Position numbers and translations under genes: made by a program. The notes under the pieces are model-generated. The model saw only the letters and a list, made by a program, of their open reading frames with translations. It was not told the origin of the DNA and did not search any database. Of a stretch of DNA of 64,000 nucleotides, positions 42,371-52,039 are shown in pieces. Source of the DNA: Vallitalea okinawensis (GTDB lineage Bacteria; Bacillota; Clostridia; Lachnospirales; PQDH01); NCBI RefSeq assembly GCF_002964605.1, contig NZ_PQDH01000007.1, positions 1-64,000 on the forward strand, read 5' to 3'. Each line of letters opens with the position of its first letter. Position 1 is the first letter of the stretch.

Positions 42371-42770
42371 AATACCTAATAACTCCTTTCTCTCCCATAT
42401 TGTCTTCTTCTACGATTTTTATGTACAACAAAAAATCCTCAATTAATAATCTTAATAGAAGTAAAATAAACTTTAAAACTGAAAGGGGTTATAGTCAATG
42501 ATTCTGTAACATTTGTAGAATGAGATTAGTAAAGATTGATGTTAATATTATAGGGTGAAATATAAATAAGTTAGACCTGATTGCTGGTATAAGTTTGATT
42601 TGAGTTTAATGGAATTAAATTAAGTAAGATAGATGTTTAGTTTGAATAAATAAATGAAATATTAGTTTAGTGATATTAAATAATTTTAATTATATTATAC
42701 ATTCATAAGGTTATTTTTGTCAATTGTTTTAATCATTCCTCCTAAAAAATGTTATAGTTAACATACAAAA
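42371..42770 (-). other. promoter region and long leader of purine operon
   Basis: About 400 bases without a gene. A strong sigma-A promoter at 42694-42723 would start a transcript with a leader of about 315 bases before mocA. A second weaker promoter-like pair (TTGACT and TAAAGT, 17 bases) lies near 42500. The leader is AT-rich; I see no recognisable riboswitch or regulator site. Confidence 0.5.
42694..42723 (-). promoter_or_regulatory. sigma-A promoter of purine operon
   Basis: Minus strand TTGACA (42723-42718), 18 bases, TATAAT (42699-42694). Both boxes are perfect. Confidence 0.75.
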
Positions 42771-42822
42771 GTGTCTAATGCCACATTACTTTTATAAGCA
42801 AAACGCAATACTTTCCTACACT
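42770..42822 (-). repeat. repeated intergenic element, copy 1
   Basis: 53 bases bounded by AGTGT and ACACT. On the minus strand it begins AGTGTAGGAAAGTATTGCG and ends ATGTGGCATTAGACACT, matching the element at 52823-52899 at both ends; it lacks that copy's middle hairpin. It directly follows the T-run of the lipA terminator. Confidence 0.7.
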
Positions 42823-42828
42823 AAAAAA

Positions 42829-42843
42829 AGGGCGTATCGCCCT
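42829..42843 (-). terminator. terminator of lipA
   Basis: AGGGCGATACGCCCT hairpin then seven T on the minus strand. Confidence 0.85.
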
Positions 42844-42882
42844 AAATATTTTTCATTTATTTATGAGATGCCCCCCGCTTTT

Positions 42883-43746
42883 TTAATCCTCTTTGTTATT
42901 ATACATCTCAGCAGCATTGTATGAACTTCTTACTAATGGGTCAGATGCTACAAAGCTAAATCCAAGCTTAAGAGCTTCTTCCTTATACTTATTAAAAATT
43001 TCCGGATGGACATACTCTTTAACGGGGTAATGTTCTTTGCTAGGTGCTAAGTACTGCCCTATCGTTAAGAAATCACATCCTGCTTCTCTTAAATCCTTCA
43101 ATACCTCTAACACTTCTTCTTGTCTTTCTCCAAGACCTACCATTATCCCTGATTTGGTAAATATCTTATTATCAACAGCCTTTATATTCTTTAGCAATTC
43201 CAAAGATCTTTTATAAATTGCCTCTGGCCGAACTTCATTGTATAGTCTTGGAATGGTTTCAATATTATGATTGATTATTTCTGGTTTAGCATCCACTATT
43301 TTTTTAAGAGCTTCTTTATTCCCCTGAAAGTCTGGTATCAGTACCTCAATAATAATTCTTTTCTGATATGATTTTATGGCTTCTATGACTTCAGCAAAGT
43401 GTCCTGCTCCCCCATCTGCTAGATCATCTCGTGTTACGGAAGTAATGACCACATGCTTTAGTCCAAGTTCTTTAACGGCTTTTGCAATATTCTCAGGTTC
43501 CTTTTGGTCAACCATCTCTAGGTGTCCATGGGATACGTTACAGAATTTGCAATGACGTGAACATTGGCTCCCCAAGATCATAAAAGTTGCAGTCCTTTTA
43601 CTAAAGCATTCCATTCTATTAGGACAACTAGCTTCTTCACAGACGGTATTTAATGATAATCTTTCAAGTATCTCTTTCACAACATCTAAGCTTCGCCCTT
43701 TATTTAGATCTATTCTAAGCCATTCTGGTTTTCGTAAGACGTTCAA
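42883..43746 (-). CDS. lipA: lipoyl synthase
   Basis: 287 residues from a TTG at 43746 ([13 protein letters not shown] follows), which has AGGAGG 7 bases upstream; the longer open frame to 43794 would overlap lipB. Auxiliary cluster cysteines C36, C41, C47 ([12 protein letters not shown]) and radical-SAM CSRHCKFC (C62, C66, C69). Inserts sulfur into octanoyl groups on the glycine cleavage H protein. Last gene of gcvH-lipB-lipA. Confidence 0.95.
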   Translation of the reverse strand: MNVLRKPEWLRIDLNKGRSLDVVKEILERLSLNTVCEEASCPNRMECFSKRTATFMILGSQCSRHCKFCNVSHGHLEMVDQKEPENIAKAVKELGLKHVVITSVTRDDLADGGAGHFAEVIEAIKSYQKRIIIEVLIPDFQGNKEALKKIVDAKPEIINHNIETIPRLYNEVRPEAIYKRSLELLKNIKAVDNKIFTKSGIMVGLGERQEEVLEVLKDLREAGCDFLTIGQYLAPSKEHYPVKEYVHPEIFNKYKEEALKLGFSFVASDPLVRSSYNAAEMYNNKED

Positions 43747-43756
43747 AACATTCCTC

Positions 43757-44425
43757 CTATTTTTGAATACTAAAATTTTTTTCATGATAATCACATTTAA
43801 ACACTTTACAGAAGTATTCTAAAACAGATTTATATTCTTCATCAAAATCAACCTTTTTTCCTATTAAGTTCTCAACGGATGTTACACCTTTATCCCGGAT
43901 ACCACAGGGTATGATAAAATCAAAGTGATTCAAATTTGTACTAACATTAAAGGCAAAACCATGCATCGTAACGCCACGTTTAACAGCCAAACCAATTGCA
44001 GTAATCTTAGAATCACCAACCCATACACCAGTATGCTTTGGGTTTCTATAGGCACTCATATTATACTTATCACTCAATAAAGTAATAAAAACCTCTTCTA
44101 GATTCTCGACAAACTGTCTTAGAGTCCTCTTTGATTCTCTTAAATTGAATATAGGATAGCCAACTATTTGACCAGGTCCGTGGTATGTCACATCTCCTCC
44201 TCTATTGGCTTCAAAAATCTTTATGCCATTGTTCTCCAGCATGTTTTTTGCACCAATAATGTGTGACCTATCTGCTTGCCTTCCTAAGGTTATAACAGGT
44301 GGATGTTCTACCAGAATTAATGTATCATCAATCCTATTATCTTGTCTTTTTTTTAATGTTTCCCATTGAATTTCTAAAGCCTTATTGTATGGACATCTTC
44401 CCAAATTTAATACATTTAAATTCAT
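43757..44425 (-). CDS. lipB: octanoyltransferase LipB
   Basis: 222 residues. Motifs [34 protein letters not shown], and [15 protein letters not shown] with [13 protein letters not shown] (active-site Cys). Transfers octanoate from acyl carrier protein to the H protein before LipA acts. ATG at 44425 with GAGGTGG. Middle gene of the glycine-riboswitch-controlled group. Confidence 0.95.
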   Translation of the reverse strand: MNLNVLNLGRCPYNKALEIQWETLKKRQDNRIDDTLILVEHPPVITLGRQADRSHIIGAKNMLENNGIKIFEANRGGDVTYHGPGQIVGYPIFNLRESKRTLRQFVENLEEVFITLLSDKYNMSAYRNPKHTGVWVGDSKITAIGLAVKRGVTMHGFAFNVSTNLNHFDFIIPCGIRDKGVTSVENLIGKKVDFDEEYKSVLEYFCKVFKCDYHEKNFSIQK

Positions 44426-44461
44426 CTAACACCACCTCCTCATTGGCACTTTAATACAACA

Positions 44462-44845
44462 TTAACTTTCACTTTTACAAAATTCTTCGTATTCTTTTGA
44501 TTTCATTAAACCATCAAGCTCAGTATCATCTGACATTTCTAGAGCCAGTATCCAGCTTTCATATGGCTTTTCATTAAGAAGTTCTGGAGAATCTTCAAGT
44601 TCATCATTAATTTCTACTACTTTACCTGAAAGAGGTGAATAGGAGTCTGAAGCAGCTTTTACTGATTCTATTACTCCATAAACATCTCCAGCACTTAACT
44701 CATCATCAACTTCAGGCATTTCAATAAAAACAATCCCTCCTAAAGCATCTTGTGCATAGTCAGTGATACCTATAAAAGCTTTTGCTCCTTCAACCTTGAT
44801 CCACTCATGATCCTTTGAATAATAAAGTCCTTCTAATATTTTCAT
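44462..44845 (-). CDS. gcvH: glycine cleavage system H protein
   Basis: 127 residues. Lipoyl lysine in [13 protein letters not shown] (Lys63), typical [20 protein letters not shown] start. Carries the aminomethyl group in glycine cleavage (or glycine synthesis/glycine reductase-linked) metabolism. No gcvT or gcvP in this window. ATG at 44845 with AGGAGG. A tandem glycine riboswitch upstream controls it and the lip genes. Confidence 0.96.
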   Translation of the reverse strand: MKILEGLYYSKDHEWIKVEGAKAFIGITDYAQDALGGIVFIEMPEVDDELSAGDVYGVIESVKAASDSYSPLSGKVVEINDELEDSPELLNEKPYESWILALEMSDDTELDGLMKSKEYEEFCKSES

Positions 44846-44944
44846 TGTAACTCCTCCTATATTTTTTATTATTGCTTTAAAGCATTAAATAAATTACCTT
44901 GGTTTATAAACTCTCTTTTTCTCTTTAACTTTGAAACATAAAAA

Positions 44945-44989
44945 AGAGAACATAAAGGCATTGCAAAGCAAAACACCATTATATTCTCT
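44945..44989 (-). terminator. attenuator terminator of glycine riboswitch
   Basis: Minus strand AGAGAATATAAT pairs with TTTATGTTCTCT and is followed by TTTTTT. The stem shares bases with the end of the second aptamer, so glycine binding and termination exclude each other. Confidence 0.75.
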
Positions 44990-45190
44990 GTCTTCTAACC
45001 TGAGAGTTTCTACACTACTATCAATTTTAGCCATAATAGTGTATTTCACCTTCGGCGCCGGTGTACCGGGCTCTCCAGAGTTCCATCAAATAGCACTACT
45101 TTTGCCTGAAAGTTTCTATAATAAGTCTGGTAGTCTTTTATATTGCTTCTTCGGCTTCTTAAAAAGATATCTCATGCCATCATCACTTGG
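44986..45190 (-). promoter_or_regulatory. tandem glycine riboswitch
   Basis: Minus strand: aptamer 1 with GCCGAAGAAGCAA, then AAACTTTCAGGCAAAAG; aptamer 2 with GGAACTCTGGAGAG, GGCGCCGAAGGTGAAA and AAACTCTCAGG. This is the usual two-aptamer glycine riboswitch, followed by a terminator, upstream of gcvH. Probably turns the glycine/lipoylation genes on when glycine is plentiful. Confidence 0.9.
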
Positions 45191-45303
45191 TCATATTAAT
45201 TTTGAATATATTTCTTAGATATTTTTATCATATAACACTTTTCTTAAAATTACAATAATGAATAATGATAATTTTGCATTATTCGATTAATTCCTTGAAT
45301 GAC

Positions 45304-45319
45304 CCCTGCCTTGGCAGGG
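45304..45319 (-). terminator. hairpin after hemerythrin gene
   Basis: CCCTGCC / GGCAGGG perfect 7-bp stem with 2-base loop, 20 bases after the stop on the minus strand; T-run absent. Confidence 0.5.
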
Positions 45320-45339
45320 ACAGTTGTTTGAATCACTTA

Positions 45340-45894
45340 CTAACCTACTTTATTTTCCAGTTCCTCTAGAATAGCTATATACTTCTCCTGTACTTTGTTA
45401 TCAGTAGCTGTCATTTCAATTTTCTTAGATTCTTTTTCTATTCTATCAAGGATTTCAGTGGATAATTGCTTCTCACCAAGGGGATAAATAAGATTGTCTT
45501 CTTTATCAATATGACGATATAATAAGTGTGTATAAGAAATACTATTAGCAATGACATCTAACTTAGCTTCTTCATTGCCATCCTCTACTTCTTTCACAGC
45601 CGCTTCTAAGTTTTGCATGTATAATCGACCTTGGTCATGCTCTACTAACATGCCTGTTACAGGACCTAACCTATTTTCTTCATTAAGGTTTATTTTCAAT
45701 TCTTTAAATAATAGTTCCTCTTCTTTACTATGATGATGTTTATCGGCATAATTTCTTACAAAGTCAATTACTTTATAAAAATCTTTATAATCTACTTCTT
45801 CATGATTTAATATCTTCATGCATACTTTTCTTACTACTTTAAGCATTCTTAGAATATATTGATGTTCTTCCATCATAATTTTTATTGATTCCAT
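45340..45894 (-). CDS. hemerythrin-like protein
   Basis: 184 residues. His residues at the metal-site positions in EEHQYILRML, NYADKHHHSKEEELLF, LVEHDQGRLYM and HLLYRHIDKEDNLIYPLGEK fit the bacterial hemerythrin-like (DcrH-like / hemerythrin HHE) fold with a diiron site. Likely senses or binds oxygen, nitric oxide or protects iron enzymes in this anaerobe. ATG at 45894 after AGGGATG. Monocistronic. Confidence 0.9.
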   Translation of the reverse strand: MESIKIMMEEHQYILRMLKVVRKVCMKILNHEEVDYKDFYKVIDFVRNYADKHHHSKEEELLFKELKINLNEENRLGPVTGMLVEHDQGRLYMQNLEAAVKEVEDGNEEAKLDVIANSISYTHLLYRHIDKEDNLIYPLGEKQLSTEILDRIEKESKKIEMTATDNKVQEKYIAILEELENKVG

Positions 45895-46099
45895 AGGATC
45901 ATCCCTTCGTTTTTAAAATCAATTTATCTTTTATAGTATTAGCCTTATGTATCGTTTCATATTCCATTTATCAATCGGCTATATTATAAAGTATATGGGA
46001 GAATCATATGAATTTCAGTAACCCATGTTACATCTATAAGTTTACACCTCTTCTCTCTAAATAAACTGTTTGATCTAAACTTGTATCATTGTCCCCTTA

Positions 46100-46792
46100 T
46101 TACGCGTAGATATTCATTCTTCCTCCTCTAACAAAACCACAAAGCTGCATGTTAAGTTCTCTAGCCATATCTATGGCTCTATCAGTGGGTGCAGATCTTG
46201 AAGCAAGAATAGGAATCCTCCATTTAGCGACTTTTTTAATAATTCCAGAAGATACTCTACATGAAGTTAGTATCATCTTATCCTGAAGGTTAACGTCTTC
46301 TAATAATGCCTTTCCTATCACTTTATCAACGGCATTATGTCTCCCGATATCTTCTCTAAATATAAGTATCTTATTTTGATCACACAAGGCACAACTATGA
46401 ACTCCTCCAGTCTCCATAAAAAGCTGGGACTTTGAATCAAATATCTTCATCAACTCAATAACTTGTTGAGGTGCATAATAAATAGTCGTTGTATTTAAGA
46501 CTGTTTTATCTATAGGATTGATGGTAAATTCTTCAGATAGTTGGACATAAGCCTTTCCATCCTTATAATCAACCTCAATGCCAATAATTTGTGTCTTAGA
46601 ACTAATTAATTCATTTGAAAGCATATAACCAAGAGTTAATTCTTTCAAAAATTCTGGTGTACATGGTAGCTCAATAAAGGTTTTTTGATTGATAATTATA
46701 TTCAGTATATATTCTGTTATAATCCTATCTTCAGTATTTATCAAGTTCCCATTATGATATTGCTGTATCCTATATTGTTTGGTGGCTTTCAT
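46100..46792 (-). CDS. fdhD: formate dehydrogenase accessory sulfurtransferase FdhD
   Basis: 230 residues. Cys pair in GGVHSCALCDQN (the mobile loop cysteines) and REDIGRHNAVDKVIGKAL, SCRVSSGIIKKVA. FdhD moves sulfur from a cysteine desulfurase to the molybdenum cofactor of formate dehydrogenase. Starts at ATG 46792, six bases after mobA, so co-transcribed with the formate dehydrogenase genes. Confidence 0.95.
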   Translation of the reverse strand: MKATKQYRIQQYHNGNLINTEDRIITEYILNIIINQKTFIELPCTPEFLKELTLGYMLSNELISSKTQIIGIEVDYKDGKAYVQLSEEFTINPIDKTVLNTTTIYYAPQQVIELMKIFDSKSQLFMETGGVHSCALCDQNKILIFREDIGRHNAVDKVIGKALLEDVNLQDKMILTSCRVSSGIIKKVAKWRIPILASRSAPTDRAIDMARELNMQLCGFVRGGRMNIYA

Positions 46793-46798
46793 ATTGAT

Positions 46799-47404
46799 CT
46801 ACATCCTTTTACTCAGTATAGCTGAAAATTTATCTAAGTCTTTTTTATTATTAAGATTAATAAACATTTCCCAATGAGGACTAAAAAACCTTGCTTCTTT
46901 TTCTTTAATATAGATACAGTCCATATTTTTTACTAAATCAAATATTGATTTGTTATTACTTAACAAATAACATTCAATAGCATTTATTAATCTTTTTGAA
47001 TAGAAAGCATTAAAAGGCTCTATCCATTCTCTGTATCGTGTTATACATGCATCAACCTCTCTTATTTCTAGTTTTCTTTTCATATATGTAATATAATCCA
47101 AATTGATGATTGGCATGTCACACGCAATAACGTAAACATAGTGACTGGATGCATGTATTAATCCACTATGTATGCCACATAAAGGTCCCTGACTTTTAAT
47201 CTGATCACTGACTATTTTACAGGATGAGTTTTTATAATACTCGGGGGTATTTGTTACAATAATAATATCGCTAAATGCGTTCTTTAGTTGCTCTGCGAGA
47301 TAATTAATAATAGATGTTTTATTGATGTATAGTAATTGTTTATCAAATCCCATTCGAGTACTTTCTCCACCTGCCAAAATGACTGCTGAATCAAATCTAT
47401 TCAT
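46799..47404 (-). CDS. mobA: molybdenum cofactor guanylyltransferase MobA
   Basis: 201 residues. Nucleotide-binding SAVILAGGESTRMGFDKQLL and VIACDMPIINLDYI with HWEMFINLNNKKDL at the end. Converts molybdopterin to the bis-guanine form used by formate dehydrogenase, complementing MocA of the purine operon. ATG at 47404 with GGAGG about 11 bases upstream. Confidence 0.92.
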   Translation of the reverse strand: MNRFDSAVILAGGESTRMGFDKQLLYINKTSIINYLAEQLKNAFSDIIIVTNTPEYYKNSSCKIVSDQIKSQGPLCGIHSGLIHASSHYVYVIACDMPIINLDYITYMKRKLEIREVDACITRYREWIEPFNAFYSKRLINAIECYLLSNNKSIFDLVKNMDCIYIKEKEARFFSPHWEMFINLNNKKDLDKFSAILSKRM

Positions 47405-47425
47405 GAATAGTCTCAGCCTCCTATA

Positions 47426-50125
47426 CTACCCTCCATTATGATCAATCTTTTCTATTCTAACTGCACATACTTTAAGTTCTGGGATTTTTGCAATAGGATC
47501 CAATACTGAATTGGTTAGATAATTAGCTGCTCCATCAGCAAAGTGAAAGGGCATAAAAACAACCTCTTCATCAACGATATCCTTTATTTTAACACTGGTA
47601 GTAATTTGCCCCCGTCTAGAAATCACTTTAACCAATTCTCCATCTATAACACCTAAATCTTTTGCCGTTAATGGATTTACCTCTATGAAAGATTCAGGTG
47701 AAAGTTGATTTAATCCCTCTACCCTACCAGTCATTGTTCTTGAGTGAAAATGATATAGTAATCTACCTGTAGTAAGAATGTATGGATAATCTGCATCAGG
47801 TAACTCTGCACTTTCAACATAGCGTGCTGGCTTAAACAATCCTTTGCCTCTTGAACACTTTCCCTTATGCAAATACTTGGTACCTTCATGATCATTGGTC
47901 CCACATGGCCATTGGATACCTTCTCTCTTAATACGTTGATAACTTATTCCACCATATTGAGGCGTTAGTGAAGCAATTTCATTCATGATATCAGAAGGTC
48001 CTCCATAGGACTCTTTGTATCCGCATTCATTCATTAACCTCATTATGATTTCCCAATCTGCTTTGGAATCACCAATAGGTTCGATTGCCTTTCTTACCCT
48101 TTGAATTCTTCTCTCGGTATTAGTAAATGTACCATCTTTCTCCGCAAATGATGCCGCAGGTAGAACTACATCTGCATAATCAGTCGTCTCATTCAAAAAT
48201 ATATCTTGCACCACTATAAAATCTATTTTTTTTAGGGCTTTTTTTACATGGTTTAAATCCGGATCAGATACCATTGGATTTTCACCCATTATATATAAAA
48301 ACTTCAACCTGCCTGCCTCACCCGCTTTTATCATTTCCGTAACTGTTAATCCTACTTCTGATGATAACTTAGCATTCCATTTATCTTCAAATTTCTTAAT
48401 AACATCAGACCTGAATACTTTTTGATAGCCTGGTAAATCACTAGGCAGGGCGCCAAGGTCGCAGGCACCTTGAACATTATTCTGTCCTCGCAATGGATTA
48501 ACCCCACATGATTCTTTACCGATATTACCACAGAGTAATGCTAGATTTGATATACTCATTACCCCTTGAGTTCCTGTAGTATGCTGTGTTACACCCATGG
48601 AATAAAAAATGCTTGCCTTTTCTGCTTGACTATACATCCTTGCTGCTTTTCTAATATCCTCCGCATGAACACCACATATCTTTGCCACTCTTTCAGGATT
48701 ATACTCTCTTATAATGCTTAGAAGCTCTTCGTAATTCTCAGTACGCTCTTTGATATAGTCCATATCTTGTAATCCTTCATCAATGATGACATGCATCATA
48801 CCATTGTATAGAGCCACATTAGTTCCAGGTTGAAGTTGAATGAAAACTTCTGCCTCCTGTGCTAATGTGATACGTCTTGGTTCAGCAACTATAATCTTAG
48901 CCCCTTTTGCCTTTGCCTGCCGCATAAAAGCCCCTATAATTGGATGAGTTTCAGTTGTGTTAGAACCTGTAACAAATATCACTTCAGCCCCTAATACTTC
49001 TTGAATACTATTAGTCATGGCACCGCTACCTAAAGTTGTCGCCAGTCCAGTAACTGTTGATGCATGACATAAACGAGCACAGTGGTCAACATTATTTGAT
49101 CCAAAAACTACTCTTACCATCTTTTGAAATAAATAATTTTCTTCATTGGTCACCCTAGCAGAAGAGAAGCCACCTAATGCATCGGGTCCATGCTTAGCTT
49201 TTATTGCTTTAATCTGAGACGTTATTAACTTAAGTGCTTCATCCCATGAAGCTTCTACAAGCTTACCTTCTTTTCGTATAAGAGGGGTTTTTAATCGGTC
49301 AGGATGATTAATAAATCGATGTCCGAATTTGCCTTTTACACATAATAGTCCATTATTAGGCAAACCTTGTGTAGGGTCTACTCCCAATATTCGGTTATCT
49401 CTTACTACAAGCTCCATTTGACAACCTACTCCACAATAAGGACAGGTGGTTTTAACTTTTTTTTCAACTTCCCAAGTCCTATACTTTTCTTTTGATTTTG
49501 GCATTAAGGCACCAACAGGACATACAGATACACAGTTACCACAAGATACGCAACTTGAATGAGCAATCTCCTCTCCAAAGGGAGGCGTCACATTGTTTTT
49601 AAATCCTTTCTCATCAAACCCAATTGCGCCAACACATTGCAATTCATTACATACTCTGACACATCTACCACAGAGAATACATTTGTTTTGATCCCTATAA
49701 AAGAATTGATTAGAACTGTCCAGTGGATAATCTTTAACTTCTCCCCCTTTAAACCTCGTATCTTTAACATCGTATTCATAACAATAATCTTGTAATTGAC
49801 ACCCTCCAGCTTTTTCACATGTCATACAGTCTAATGGGTGATTAGCTAATAAAAGCTCTAATACAAGCTTCCTAGCGTTGATCACTCTGTCAGTATTGGT
49901 TTTAACAATCATCCCTTCAGAAACTAGTGTCCCACATGAAGGGGCAAGTTTTTTTCTGCCCTCTATTTCTACAACACAGATTCTACATGAAGCTCCTTTC
50001 CCTTCATCTAATGACTCAAGGTAACATAATGTAGGTATTTTTATAGCCAACCTTTTTGCAACATCTAATATTGTACTCCCCTCAGGTACCTCTACTACTT
50101 GCTGATCTATGGTCATTCTAACCAT
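47426..50125 (-). CDS. fdhA: formate dehydrogenase catalytic subunit, NuoG-like N-terminus, Cys type
   Basis: 899 residues. ATG at 50125 (MVRMTIDQQVVEVPEG) is preferred: AAGGGGGCAA lies about 9 bases upstream and a longer frame overlaps the previous gene. N-terminal [2Fe-2S] ferredoxin (CYLESLDEGKGASCRICVVE), NuoG-type His/Cys cluster (HPLDCMTCEKAGGCQLQDYC), two [4Fe-4S] pairs (CILCGRCVRVC, CVSCGNCVSVCP) and CPYCGVGC, then the molybdopterin domain. The active-site residue in VDHCARLCHAS is a normal Cys codon (residue 353), not selenocysteine. With NuoE/NuoF it oxidises formate or reduces CO2 using NAD and probably ferredoxin. Confidence 0.94.
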   Translation of the reverse strand: MVRMTIDQQVVEVPEGSTILDVAKRLAIKIPTLCYLESLDEGKGASCRICVVEIEGRKKLAPSCGTLVSEGMIVKTNTDRVINARKLVLELLLANHPLDCMTCEKAGGCQLQDYCYEYDVKDTRFKGGEVKDYPLDSSNQFFYRDQNKCILCGRCVRVCNELQCVGAIGFDEKGFKNNVTPPFGEEIAHSSCVSCGNCVSVCPVGALMPKSKEKYRTWEVEKKVKTTCPYCGVGCQMELVVRDNRILGVDPTQGLPNNGLLCVKGKFGHRFINHPDRLKTPLIRKEGKLVEASWDEALKLITSQIKAIKAKHGPDALGGFSSARVTNEENYLFQKMVRVVFGSNNVDHCARLCHASTVTGLATTLGSGAMTNSIQEVLGAEVIFVTGSNTTETHPIIGAFMRQAKAKGAKIIVAEPRRITLAQEAEVFIQLQPGTNVALYNGMMHVIIDEGLQDMDYIKERTENYEELLSIIREYNPERVAKICGVHAEDIRKAARMYSQAEKASIFYSMGVTQHTTGTQGVMSISNLALLCGNIGKESCGVNPLRGQNNVQGACDLGALPSDLPGYQKVFRSDVIKKFEDKWNAKLSSEVGLTVTEMIKAGEAGRLKFLYIMGENPMVSDPDLNHVKKALKKIDFIVVQDIFLNETTDYADVVLPAASFAEKDGTFTNTERRIQRVRKAIEPIGDSKADWEIIMRLMNECGYKESYGGPSDIMNEIASLTPQYGGISYQRIKREGIQWPCGTNDHEGTKYLHKGKCSRGKGLFKPARYVESAELPDADYPYILTTGRLLYHFHSRTMTGRVEGLNQLSPESFIEVNPLTAKDLGVIDGELVKVISRRGQITTSVKIKDIVDEEVVFMPFHFADGAANYLTNSVLDPIAKIPELKVCAVRIEKIDHNGG

Positions 50126-50148
50126 CCGAAGATTGCCCCCTTTTGGTA

Positions 50149-52038
50149 CTATTTTTTGATTATTGCGTGGAATTGACAACTGTTAAAGCATATGCCGCAT
50201 TTGATGCATTTGTCTTGATCGATAAGATGAGCTTCTTTTCGCTTGCCAACAATAGCATTTACTGGGCATCCCCTAGCACAAACAGTACATCCTATGCAAT
50301 TTTCTGCATCAATCATATATGTAAGCAGCTTTTTACATTGCCCTGCAGGACATTTTTTATGTACTACATGAATTAAATACTCTTCGTAGAAATTATTCAA
50401 TGTAGATAATACAGGATTAGGAGCTGTTTGACCTAATCCGCATAAGGCCGTATCTTTTATCATGTTGCTTAACTCCTCTAACGTATCTAAGTCTTCTAGT
50501 GTACCTTCTCCCGATGTTATTCTATCTAAGATTTCATATAGTCGTTTTGTTCCCTCTCTACAGGGAGTACATTTACCACAAGATTCCTCTACAATAAATC
50601 CCATATAAAACTTCGCTATATTTGGCATGCAATTGTCTTCATCCATAACGATCATTCCTCCAGAACCCATCATGGAACCTTTTTCAATTAATGTATCATA
50701 ATCAATAGGTATATCTAAGTCTTTTTCAGTTAAGCACCCACCAGATGGTCCGCCTGTTTGAACAGCTTTAAATCGTTTCCCCTTTCTAATACCTCCACCA
50801 ATATCGTAGATAATCTCTCTCAAAGTAATGCCCATTGGAACTTCAATTAGTCCAACATTATTGACTTTACTAGCCAGGGCAAAAACCTTTGTTCCCTTGG
50901 ATTTCTCTGTCCCCATACTTCGAAACCAGTCTGCTCCTTTTAATAGTATTATGGGTATGTTTGCAAATGTTTCAACATTATTGACAGTAGTAGGCTTTTC
51001 CCAATAGCCAGCCTCAGCTGGAAATGGAGGTTTTATTGTTGGCTCTCCTCTTTCCCCTTCTATTGAGTGAATAAGGGCTGTTTCTTCTCCACATACAAAT
51101 GCACCAGCACCATATTTTAACTCTATATCAAAGTCAAATCCTGAATTCATTATATTTTTACCAAGAAGTCCACAATCTTTCGCATCATTAATTGCAGTTA
51201 TCAATCTTCTTGTAGCAAGAGGATATTCTGCTCTTATATAAATTTTTCCTTCAGTAGCACCTATTGCATATCCACATATGATCATTGCTTCTATAATCGA
51301 ATGTGGATCTCCTTCAAGAATAGATCTATCCATGAATGCCCCTGGATCTCCTTCATCAGCATTACAGATGACATACTTCCTATCATTTTTGTATTGGCTT
51401 ACATAGCGCCACTTCAATCCAGTTGAAAATCCTCCACCACCTCTTCCTCTTAGTCCCGATTTTTCAATCTCATCTATTATTTGGTTTGGCGGTAACTTAT
51501 CACGTAAAATATTAGCTACAGCTAAATACCCATCTACAGCAATGTATTCTTTTATATCTTCTGGATTAATTACTGAACAATTTCTAAGTACTACTCTTCT
51601 TTGTTTCTTATAAAAATCCATATCCTCCATTCGTTTTTGTATTTCTTTATTGACTGGTGATCGATATAAAAGTCTTTCAACACAAACGCCCTCTATTATA
51701 TGACTTTCTACTATTTCTTTGGCGTCTTTTGGTGATACATTCGTATAGAAAGTCTTATCAGGATGAATAAGAAGAATTGGTCCCAATTCGCAAAATCCAA
51801 AGCAACCTGTTTGAATAACCTGAACCCTATCTTTTAGCTTATTCTTTTTAATCTCAGAATTTAGTTCTTCCATGATTTCACTACTTTTGGATGACGTACA
51901 ACCAGTACCTCTGCATACCATAATCTGATAATCACCTTTATTTTGTTGGTGGTTAAGATGATTTAGACGAATAGCAATAGCATTAAGGGTTTTTGACTTT
52001 ATAGTAGCCAATTCTTGGGAGTTACTTATTTTATTCAA
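50149..52038 (-). CDS. NuoF-like NADH-binding subunit of formate dehydrogenase
   Basis: 629 residues. The TTG at 52038 (NKISNSQELATIKSKT follows), after GAGGGGGAAG, lies one base behind the NuoE stop; an ATG at 52089 would overlap NuoE by 50 bases. N-terminal thioredoxin-like [2Fe-2S] region (VCRGTGCTSSKSSEI, GCFGFCELGP), FMN/NADH site (RGRGGGGFSTGLKWRYVS, ICNADEGDPGAFMDR), and C-terminal CGKCTPCREGT plus ferredoxin clusters CIGCTVCARGCP and CIKCGICFNSC. Like HydB/NfnB-type subunits of electron-bifurcating enzymes. Confidence 0.93.
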   Translation of the reverse strand: MNKISNSQELATIKSKTLNAIAIRLNHLNHQQNKGDYQIMVCRGTGCTSSKSSEIMEELNSEIKKNKLKDRVQVIQTGCFGFCELGPILLIHPDKTFYTNVSPKDAKEIVESHIIEGVCVERLLYRSPVNKEIQKRMEDMDFYKKQRRVVLRNCSVINPEDIKEYIAVDGYLAVANILRDKLPPNQIIDEIEKSGLRGRGGGGFSTGLKWRYVSQYKNDRKYVICNADEGDPGAFMDRSILEGDPHSIIEAMIICGYAIGATEGKIYIRAEYPLATRRLITAINDAKDCGLLGKNIMNSGFDFDIELKYGAGAFVCGEETALIHSIEGERGEPTIKPPFPAEAGYWEKPTTVNNVETFANIPIILLKGADWFRSMGTEKSKGTKVFALASKVNNVGLIEVPMGITLREIIYDIGGGIRKGKRFKAVQTGGPSGGCLTEKDLDIPIDYDTLIEKGSMMGSGGMIVMDEDNCMPNIAKFYMGFIVEESCGKCTPCREGTKRLYEILDRITSGEGTLEDLDTLEELSNMIKDTALCGLGQTAPNPVLSTLNNFYEEYLIHVVHKKCPAGQCKKLLTYMIDAENCIGCTVCARGCPVNAIVGKRKEAHLIDQDKCIKCGICFNSCQFHAIIKK

Positions 52039-52039
52039 T

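Noticed and set aside
44931-45218. Plus-strand 95-residue open frame
   Set aside because: It lies antisense to the tandem glycine riboswitch and has no ribosome binding site.
46008-46064. 18-residue plus-strand ORF with GGGAGAATC upstream
   Set aside because: Very short, no conservation visible, located in an AT-rich gap; too little support.
49067-49069. Selenocysteine in formate dehydrogenase
   Set aside because: The codon at the active site is TGT (Cys); no in-frame TGA.
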